From JBHPCZ01 sp042573625 (lineage in GTDB: Bacteria > Desulfobacterota > Desulfobacteria > Desulfobacterales > UBA11574): DNA of 20,182 bases. Position 1 is the stretch's first letter. Each line of letters starts with the position of its first letter. Shown piece after piece: positions 8,378 through 12,874 of this stretch. The stretch spans positions 1 to 20,182 of the forward strand of contig JBHPCZ010000061.1 of the NCBI GenBank assembly GCA_042573625.1, in the 5' to 3' direction. The position numbers were made by a program, and so were the translations under genes. Below the pieces are notes generated by a model, which searched no databases, was not told the DNA's origin, and saw only the letters and a list, made by a program, of their open reading frames with translations.

Positions 8378-8411
8378 TTTTATCCAATCGGGAGATACCG
8401 ATTGGATAAAA
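8378..8411. repeat. Perfect 14-bp hairpin with GAGATA loop
   Basis: TTTTATCCAATCGG (8378-8391) and CCGATTGGATAAAA (8398-8411) are exact reverse complements around GAGATA. This is the uninterrupted counterpart of the hairpin at 1472-1541. Confidence 0.9.
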
Positions 8412-8521
8412 CCGACTCGGGCCTTCGGCTCCTATGAGCTTGGTTTTACTGCTTTTTGCCATATGTTCTTTCCTATCTCCACGCTCCATGTTCAAAGCTG
8501 TCTTCTGTCCTCTGTCCTCTG

Positions 8522-8556
8522 CCCTCTGCTTGGCGCATGGCGCATAGCGCTAAGCG
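8522..8556. repeat. GCGCATAGCGC-type word cluster
   Basis: GGCGCATGGCGCATAGCGCT is followed by AAGCG. A related cluster occurs at 18494-18535 (CGCTATGCGCTCAGCGCTTT), and a shorter trace near 4936. These are near-palindromic tandem words of 8-10 bases; no function is known to me. Confidence 0.6.
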
Positions 8557-8634
8557 TTCAGTTCCCCAAACCCTGACCCCTGTACCTTGAACCCTATACC
8601 CTGTACCATGTATCCCTATCTTCTTAACTTCCTG

Positions 8635-8675
8635 CTTGCCCAGTTAAACCAGTATTTTCTTTTGTTTAACCGGGG
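8635..8675 (+). repeat. CTTGCCC...GGGG hairpin unit
   Basis: Single unit with left arm CCCAGTTAAAC and right arm GTTTAACCGGGG around a T-rich loop, one A-C mismatch in the stem. It is followed at once by TCCTCAG and the stop codon of the glycosyltransferase gene. Confidence 0.8.
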
Positions 8676-8678
8676 TCC

Positions 8679-9434
8679 TCAGCTTCCTCCGCGTCTCTGC
8701 GGTGAATCTTTAATTTTTTTTGCTATCTTCAGAATATCCAGAAACATACAAAAGGGATCCCGTGTCAGTCGAATCTTGGAATCTCCGTGCCTGACACGGC
8801 GGACCGGTATCTTGCACACCTTCAGGTTCAATGCCCGGGCCAGGGCGAAGATTTCCACGTCAAAGGCGTACCCCGAAATCTGTATTCGAGAAAAGATGCT
8901 CTGTGCGGCTGTGTCGGTAAACCCCTTAAACCCGCATTGGGAATCCCGGACATCCACTCCCAGCAGAGATCCGGTCAACAGAGAAAATACCTGGCTGATG
9001 CCCCATCGCATGCGGCCGCTTTTGAGCCAGTCCGAAGAATCGGGAAGGTCACGCGCACCGGCGACCACGTCACATTTCTGGGTGTTGAAATGTTTCAGGG
9101 AGATGGCGAGGGCATCCAGGGAATAGGGGAGGTCAGCGTCCGTAAAAAAAAGATACCGGCCGCGGGCGTGCCGCATGCCCTGTCTGACCGCGTATCCCTT
9201 GCCGTAGTTCTTGGGTAGGCGCAGCGTTTTGACATAGAGATCATCACTCACCGCCAAAGCCAGATCCCCTGTTCTATCGGTGCTCCCGTCATCCACGCAG
9301 ATGATTTCAAAGTCATCGAAAAGATCTTTGCAAAAGGCCGTCAGGGCTTTCAAGGAAGATAGAATGCACTTTTCTTCATTGTATGCGGGGAGTATGATCG
9401 AGACAGGATCTTCCCATTGTTTTGTCTTATTCAT
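8679..9434 (-). CDS. Family 2 glycosyltransferase (dolichyl/polyprenyl-phosphate sugar transferase-like)
   Basis: A 251-residue cytosolic-face GT-A enzyme. VSIILPAYNEE (11-21), VDDGSTDRTG (47-56) and the metal-binding DAD at 99-101 in FFTDADLPYS are visible, followed by VVAGARD, DSQCGFKGF and a late KIPVRRVRHGDSKI segment. The pattern GSTDRTG...KNYGKGYAVRQGM is typical of dolichyl-phosphate glucose/mannose synthase-like enzymes that charge a polyprenyl phosphate with one sugar. AGGA 4-5 bases before ATG 9434 supports the start. The last eight residues (SPQRRGGS) and the stop codon are encoded by the border repeat of module B, so the native C-terminus has been replaced or extended by the repeat. 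A probable partner is the large GT-C-like membrane protein downstream (inferred). Confidence 0.9.
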   Translation of the reverse strand: MNKTKQWEDPVSIILPAYNEEKCILSSLKALTAFCKDLFDDFEIICVDDGSTDRTGDLALAVSDDLYVKTLRLPKNYGKGYAVRQGMRHARGRYLFFTDADLPYSLDALAISLKHFNTQKCDVVAGARDLPDSSDWLKSGRMRWGISQVFSLLTGSLLGVDVRDSQCGFKGFTDTAAQSIFSRIQISGYAFDVEIFALARALNLKVCKIPVRRVRHGDSKIRLTRDPFCMFLDILKIAKKIKDSPQRRGGS

Positions 9435-9551
9435 TTATTCCTATCAATCTGAACATAGAACTTTGTTTTGCGATGCTAACTATTTTTTTTATCTCTCGCC
9501 CGCTCCCGTTGGTCACTCGAGCCCACAGAGGCCACAGAGGTAAAAATTGTC

Positions 9552-9586
9552 TTTGCCTGATTTTTTGAGAGGAAAAATCAGGCAAA
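9552..9586. repeat. Perfect 14-bp hairpin with TGAGAGG loop
   Basis: TTTGCCTGATTTTT (9552-9565) pairs fully with AAAAATCAGGCAAA (9573-9586). The same 7-nt loop occurs in both hairpins of module D. No T-tract follows, so an intrinsic terminator is unlikely. Confidence 0.9.
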
Positions 9587-9673
9587 ATATTGAGCTTTCG
9601 GCAGATTATTTTGGACGACAGGCAAATAAGCGCAACTACGTAAGGCCGTATCAAATACAAAACGCGATATGGG

Positions 9674-9709
9674 TTGATGAGAATCCTCCTTCTCAAGGAT
9701 TCTCATCAA
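9674..9709. repeat. Perfect 14-bp hairpin at right end of module C
   Basis: TTGATGAGAATCCT (9674-9687) pairs fully with AGGATTCTCATCAA (9696-9709) around CCTTCTCA, whose reverse complement TGAGAAGG is close to the TGAGAGG loop of the partner hairpins. Confidence 0.9.
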
Positions 9710-9749
9710 AAAAACTCTGAGTACCCTGTGAACTCTGTGAGAGAATTCT

Positions 9750-10586
9750 TTATATTTGCTTTTCGGTTATGTTATTTCCCTTAAGTTTTTTTCTGGGAAA
9801 TAGGACAGCAATCCACATCAAAACAATCGGAACCAGCCCGGCCAGCCACCACCATCGGGTCTGTTTAAACCAGTTTTTGAATCCTTTCACATAAACCGTA
9901 GATGATACGATGACGGCTCCGTGGGTTCCATTTTTTTCATACTCGATAATACAGAAAACAGGATACGCGGCATCGCCGATTTCATATGGGTCAAACAACT
10001 GAAACTCGATGGTTTTCTGACTATTCGAAGCAAGCATAACTTTTTGCTCTTTTATTGGTGCTGTCAGACCGCGGGGAAGGTGTAACGTCGCCGTACAGTT
10101 AAGAGCGTGGGGGAGGGGATTGGATATTTGAACCGGGAGTCTGCCCTTTCCCTTGAAAGTCATGTCCGTGGCAGCACCGGTGAGATCAGGAGCGGCCTTG
10201 TGCTTCAGACGGAAGACATCACAGGCCAAAGCGGAGAAGGGCTTCTGGTTGGCATCGTGGTAGAGAGCTTCAGCGATAAAGGCGAAGCGCCCCTTATTTT
10301 TGGCTGAGACCGGGAGGCGGAAGAAAAACGACCGGGTTTGCCCGACATCCAGGCGGGGGGTGGTGTCGGATGCAAGGTTCCGGTTGAAAATGTGAAGAAA
10401 GGCCTGAAGGTCACGGGCCGGTTCCGTCCCGAGGTTGGCGGTTGTGATCCGGACCTCTATCCGGCCGGCGGCAATGGTCAGTGTCGCTTGCATCCGGAGG
10501 GCGATGTTCCCGGCAAAGGTTGTTTCCGCGATAAAGAGGTAGCAGATACAGATAAAAAACAGTCCTGACTTGATGGGTGCCTTCAT
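9750..10586 (-). CDS. Secreted, C-terminally membrane-anchored protein of unknown function
   Basis: About 278 residues from the internal ATG at 10586. The longest frame starts at 10637, but its first 17 residues are read from module E border DNA. The N-terminus is a signal peptide (MKAPIKSGLFFICICYLFIAETTFAG). The body is beta-rich with CARDB/Ig-like character (RIEVRITTANLGTEPARDLQAFLHI; GRLPVQISNPLPHALNCTATLHLP; NSQKTIEFQLF). A single C-terminal membrane segment (WWWLAGLVPIVLMWIAVLFP) is followed by basic residues, so the main domain faces the periplasm and the tail faces the cytosol. I do not recognise a named family. It lies inside the polysaccharide cluster, so a scaffold or glycosyltransferase accessory role is possible but unproven. 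Confidence 0.75.
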   Translation of the reverse strand: MKAPIKSGLFFICICYLFIAETTFAGNIALRMQATLTIAAGRIEVRITTANLGTEPARDLQAFLHIFNRNLASDTTPRLDVGQTRSFFFRLPVSAKNKGRFAFIAEALYHDANQKPFSALACDVFRLKHKAAPDLTGAATDMTFKGKGRLPVQISNPLPHALNCTATLHLPRGLTAPIKEQKVMLASNSQKTIEFQLFDPYEIGDAAYPVFCIIEYEKNGTHGAVIVSSTVYVKGFKNWFKQTRWWWLAGLVPIVLMWIAVLFPRKKLKGNNITEKQI

Positions 10587-10670
10587 GGGTGCTTGGAATA
10601 CCTTAAGTTTTTTGTCTCTCGCCCGCTCTCCTGCCAAAGAGGGGTCGCTTGAGCCGATGGGAACAGAATA

Positions 10671-10722
10671 CAGATGACAGAGAACAGAAGACAGATGACA
10701 GAGAACAGAAGACAGATAATAG
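10671..10722. repeat. 21-bp direct tandem repeat (2 copies plus partial)
   Basis: 10671-10691 and 10692-10712 are identical 21-mers beginning CAGATGACAGAGAACAG, followed by a partial third copy. The words are purine-rich complements of the TCTGTC/TCTTCTG words on the other side of the four-helix gene. Confidence 0.85.
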
Positions 10723-10739
10723 CAGTAAAAGCAATGACA

Positions 10740-11129
10740 TTATTTATCGAATTTTTGACAGAATTTGTCAGGGTGGGCAATCATGCTTCCGAGCATGCGG
10801 CCTATTTCTTTGCATTTGGACAGCAGTCTAATATGTATTTCTGCTTGGATATATTCACAACTAAAAGCTGTATCAATCCAATGCTGGGTTTCAGCTTGTT
10901 CCCCGTCTGAATCTGTGAGCTTACTAACAAAGTGTGCAATATAACGTCTTTTTTGCCATGCTTCACATATATTTGAACCGATAGATCGAGATGATCTTCG
11001 CATTTGGTCAGTTAATGAAAAAAGTTCTTCCTTTGGAAAACTTTTTGTTGTCTCAAAGATTTCTTTCTGAAGTTTAAAGGCTTTCTGGTAAACAACCAAA
11101 TCTCGGAAGCTTTCAATCTTCTCCGCCAT
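10740..11129 (-). CDS. Four-helix-bundle protein (S23 / rRNA intervening-sequence protein family), second copy
   Basis: 129 residues with the family pattern: SFRDLVVYQKAFKLQKEIFE, FSLTDQMRRSSRSIGSNICEAWQKRRY, HFVSKLTDSDGEQAETQHWIDTA and RLLSKCKEIGRMLGSMIAHPDKF. It aligns along its full length with the copy at 4194-4580 but is clearly diverged (for example RSVPTNIAEAWKKRRY versus RSIGSNICEAWQKRRY). ATG 11129 is preceded by AGGAG at 4 bases, a good ribosome site. It is enclosed by inverted word repeats of module E and lies in the direction of the surrounding polysaccharide operon. Biochemical role unknown. Confidence 0.88.
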   Translation of the reverse strand: MAEKIESFRDLVVYQKAFKLQKEIFETTKSFPKEELFSLTDQMRRSSRSIGSNICEAWQKRRYIAHFVSKLTDSDGEQAETQHWIDTAFSCEYIQAEIHIRLLSKCKEIGRMLGSMIAHPDKFCQKFDK

Positions 11130-11200
11130 CAGACTCCTCTCTTATAGTATCTGTCATCTGTCGTCTGCCCTCTGTCCCTTCTCATCTTCTCAACTTCCTG

Positions 11201-11359
11201 CTTGCCCTGTGAAACCCGCATTTTCTTTTGTTTAACCGGGGTCTTCTGCTTGCCCAGTGAAACCATGTGTTTTCTTTTGTTTCACCGGGGCCTTCTGCCT
11301 TCTGTCTACTGTCCTCTGCTTGCCCAGTTAAACCCGTATTTTCTTTTGTTTAACCGGGG
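11201..11359 (+). repeat. Array of three CTTGCCC...GGGG hairpin units (copy 2)
   Basis: Units at 11201-11241, 11249-11290 and 11319-11359 correspond one-to-one to those at 4721-4886. The visible differences are few: CCCGC for CCAGC in unit 1, GTTTCACC for GTTTAACC in unit 2, and one missing TCTTCTG word in the spacer before unit 3. Both arrays sit on the 5' side of a minus-strand four-helix gene. Confidence 0.85.
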
Positions 11360-11450
11360 CCCTCTGTCCTCTGTGCACTCTGTGAGAGATAAATATAATA
11401 GGGTTGTTAATCGAGAAAAGGTGTTGTTGAGATCTATGAAGCACCGAGGA

Positions 11451-12224
11451 TTACAGACCCAACCGCCACCATTTTTTTCGCGGATGTTTTGGCTCGGGAA
11501 TCTCCACGGGTTTTCCCTCCAATATGGCCTGTGGCCGGATAGTTACCATCTCTTCAGCCTCTGTCAGGTTGCCTAAAACCCGGGCGGCGGCTTCCACACC
11601 CGGGGAGAGGATGGGCGGTCGGATCTCCGGGGAATGGGCGTCCGTGGCAATGATATGGGCCAGCCGGAGTTCCAGCATTCGACGGGCACTTTTCATGGGC
11701 TCTTCGCCGAATTCACCGGTGATGCTCATGGCGGTGATCTGGAGAAGACATCCCATATTCACCAGGTCGTAGAGTAATTCCGTTTTCTGCTGGAATACCG
11801 TGTTTCTTTCCGGGTGGGTGATAATGGGGGTGATGCCCTTGAGCTTGAGCTGAAAAAGCTCGCCCTTGAATCCGACCGGCATTACCTGAACCGGGAATTC
11901 AATAAGAAGATATTGTCCGTTGTTGTCGATGGTGGCGACTTCTCCGGCCAGAACCTTTTCAGCCATTTCAACGCAGAGGTGGGCATCCGAACCCGGACGT
12001 AGATCGAGCTCGATCCGTTCTTTGGCAAGGGCTTCACGCAGACGGTCGACGTGAGCGTTCACGTCGACGGCGGAGTTGTGATAAACCTCGTTAAGGGTGT
12101 GAGGTGTGGCCACGACGGTTTGAATGCCGTCGGCCGCGGCCTGCTTTGCCATGGCAATGCTTTCCGACAGGGTGGAGGGGCCGTCGTCAACACCCGGGAG
12201 GATATGGCAGTGAATATCGATCAT
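11451..12224 (-). CDS. CpsB/YwqE-type PHP-domain tyrosine phosphatase
   Basis: A 257-residue manganese-dependent phosphatase of the polymerase-and-histidinol-phosphatase fold, expected to dephosphorylate the tyrosine cluster of the BY-kinase and so reset exopolysaccharide polymerisation and export. Metal-binding motifs are all present: HCH at 5-7 in DIHCHILPGVDDGP, the ATPH motif (39-42), the HPER motif (137-140) and DAH (195-197). The segment YLLIEFPVQVMP matches the family's core strand. The C-terminus is basic and proline-rich (EIPEPKHPRKKWWRLGL). The gene starts 12 bases from module D's left border; no strong ribosome site is seen. It follows the kinase gene in transcription order, with the GxxExxY module between them. 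Confidence 0.93.
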   Translation of the reverse strand: MIDIHCHILPGVDDGPSTLSESIAMAKQAAADGIQTVVATPHTLNEVYHNSAVDVNAHVDRLREALAKERIELDLRPGSDAHLCVEMAEKVLAGEVATIDNNGQYLLIEFPVQVMPVGFKGELFQLKLKGITPIITHPERNTVFQQKTELLYDLVNMGCLLQITAMSITGEFGEEPMKSARRMLELRLAHIIATDAHSPEIRPPILSPGVEAAARVLGNLTEAEEMVTIRPQAILEGKPVEIPEPKHPRKKWWRLGL

Positions 12225-12304
12225 TATTGTTTTTAACTCTCGCCCGTTCTCCCGCTAAAGCGGAATCACTCGAGCCCACAGAGTTCACAGAGATTATTAT
12301 ACTT

Positions 12305-12339
12305 TTGTCCTGATTTTTTGAGAGGAAAAATCAGGACAA
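12305..12339. repeat. Perfect 14-bp hairpin with TGAGAGG loop (module D left)
   Basis: TTGTCCTGATTTTT (12305-12318) pairs fully with AAAAATCAGGACAA (12326-12339). It is nearly the same stem as 9552-9586 (TTTGCCTGATTTTT); the differing outer bases are matched on both arms. Confidence 0.9.
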
Positions 12340-12342
12340 TGG

Positions 12343-12732
12343 CTAAGATGGTGGTTGGTCATTGATAATACGGCTAATGCCATCTTTCAATAAAACTTCG
12401 TTGAAATTTATTAATAAACCAAGTGGTTTTTTTGACAAGCGCAAGTAGGTCAAGAGCTGCTTTTTGTGAACGTTCTTGATTTTTCCCACCGATTTTAATT
12501 CAACCACAATCGTTTCTTCAACCAGCAAGTCTATTCTTAAGCCTTCTTGATGTATCTGTTGCCCTCTATAAGATACAGGAAGCTTTACTTCGGATTGGAC
12601 ATTTAATCCCATATCTTCAAGTTCTATAACCATACATGATTGATAGACGGATTCTAACAGACCCGGTCCGAGTTCTTTATGAACGTTTATAGCCGCTTTA
12701 ATAATTTTCGATGATAGCTGATTGATGTCCAT
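12343..12732 (-). CDS. GxxExxY protein (PD-(D/E)XK-like)
   Basis: 129 residues of the GxxExxY family. The name-giving motif is G24-L-L-E27-S-V-Y30 in KELGPGLLESVYQ. A nuclease-like core follows: GLRIDLLVEETIVVELKSV (D68, E78, K80, in the order D...ExK), then HKKQLLTYLRLSKKPLGLLINFNE. The family is widespread in multiple copies in many environmental bacteria; its biological function is not established, and a nuclease activity is inferred from the D...ExK pattern. The start is ATG 12732 with only a weak GGTG upstream. It lies wholly between the two inverted hairpins of module D and in operon orientation. Confidence 0.9.
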   Translation of the reverse strand: MDINQLSSKIIKAAINVHKELGPGLLESVYQSCMVIELEDMGLNVQSEVKLPVSYRGQQIHQEGLRIDLLVEETIVVELKSVGKIKNVHKKQLLTYLRLSKKPLGLLINFNEVLLKDGISRIINDQPPS

Positions 12733-12762
12733 AATAGGATTTCACCAGAGCGGAATTGTAGT

Positions 12763-12797
12763 TTTAACTGAATTTTCCTCTCAAAAATTCAGCTAAA
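12763..12797. repeat. Hairpin with CCTCTCA loop (module D right)
   Basis: TTTAACTGAATTTT (12763-12776) and AAAATTCAGCTAAA (12784-12797) pair at 13 of 14 positions. The loop is the exact reverse complement of the TGAGAGG loop at 12319-12325. Confidence 0.85.
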
Positions 12798-12874
12798 GAC
12801 TCTGTGGCTCTGTGGTCTCTGTGAGAGAAAAATAAGAGATAACTATCGGAATGGAGTGTTAGAGAAAGTCAGGA

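Larger units (their letters stand above)
8338..8705. mobile_element. Intergenic repeat module B
   Basis: The left border CACCGCCCGCTACGCTCGAG with GGCGCAGAGAGCGCAGAG (8338-8374) is matched by the inverted right border 8678-8705, which reads on the minus strand as CACCGCAGAGACGCGGAGG. Just inside the left border is a perfect hairpin (8378-8411), followed by a second imperfect fold, AAAACC (8408) to GGTTTT (8447). The core contains TCCTCTG words, a GCGCATAGCGC word cluster, CCCTGAACC-like C-rich text and one CTTGCCC...GGGG unit (8635-8675). No gene is seen. The right border runs into the end of the glycosyltransferase gene. Confidence 0.5.
9493..9743. mobile_element. Intergenic repeat module C
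   Basis: The left border CTCTCGCCCGCTCCCG...CACTCGAGCCCACAGAGGCCACAGAGG (9493-9540, given in parts) and right border CTCTGAGTACCCTGTGAACT-CTGTGAGAG (9715-9743) are inverted with respect to each other. A hairpin lies inside each: 9552-9586 with loop TGAGAGG, and 9674-9709. The 87-bp core has no recognised gene. The right border ends 6 bases before the stop codon of the next gene (9750). Confidence 0.5.
10616..11388. mobile_element. Intergenic repeat module E, carrying a four-helix gene
   Basis: The left border CTCTCGCCCGCTCTCCTGCC...GCTTGAGCC (10616-10654) has the extended form seen in modules C and D. The right border (11362-11388) ends GCACTCTGTGAGAG in inverted orientation. Inside, CAGATGACAGA words on the left (10671-10722) are mirrored by TATCTGTCATCTG at 11149-11160, enclosing the four-helix gene. 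A three-unit CTTGCCC array (11201-11359) occupies the right part. Confidence 0.5.
12237..12827. mobile_element. Intergenic repeat module D, carrying a GxxExxY gene
   Basis: This is the cleanest of the modules. Left border 12237-12292 (CTCTCGCCCGTTCTCCCGCT..., CCCACAGAGTTCACAGAG), then a hairpin at 12305-12339. The GxxExxY gene fills the core, then a hairpin at 12763-12797 and the right border 12800-12827 (repeated CTCTGTGG, ending CTCTGTGAGAG). Borders and hairpins are inverted at the two ends, and the loops are TGAGAGG on the left and its reverse complement CCTCTCA on the right. The module separates the phosphatase from the BY-kinase, genes that are often adjacent. Confidence 0.6.

Noticed and set aside
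8341..8678. Insertion sequence remnant with transposase in module B
   Set aside because: No transposase-like frame is found on either strand; only repeats and hairpins are present.
9427..9696. Minus-strand 89-residue frame across module C
   Set aside because: It runs through hairpins and border repeats, has no ribosome site and overlaps the glycosyltransferase start.
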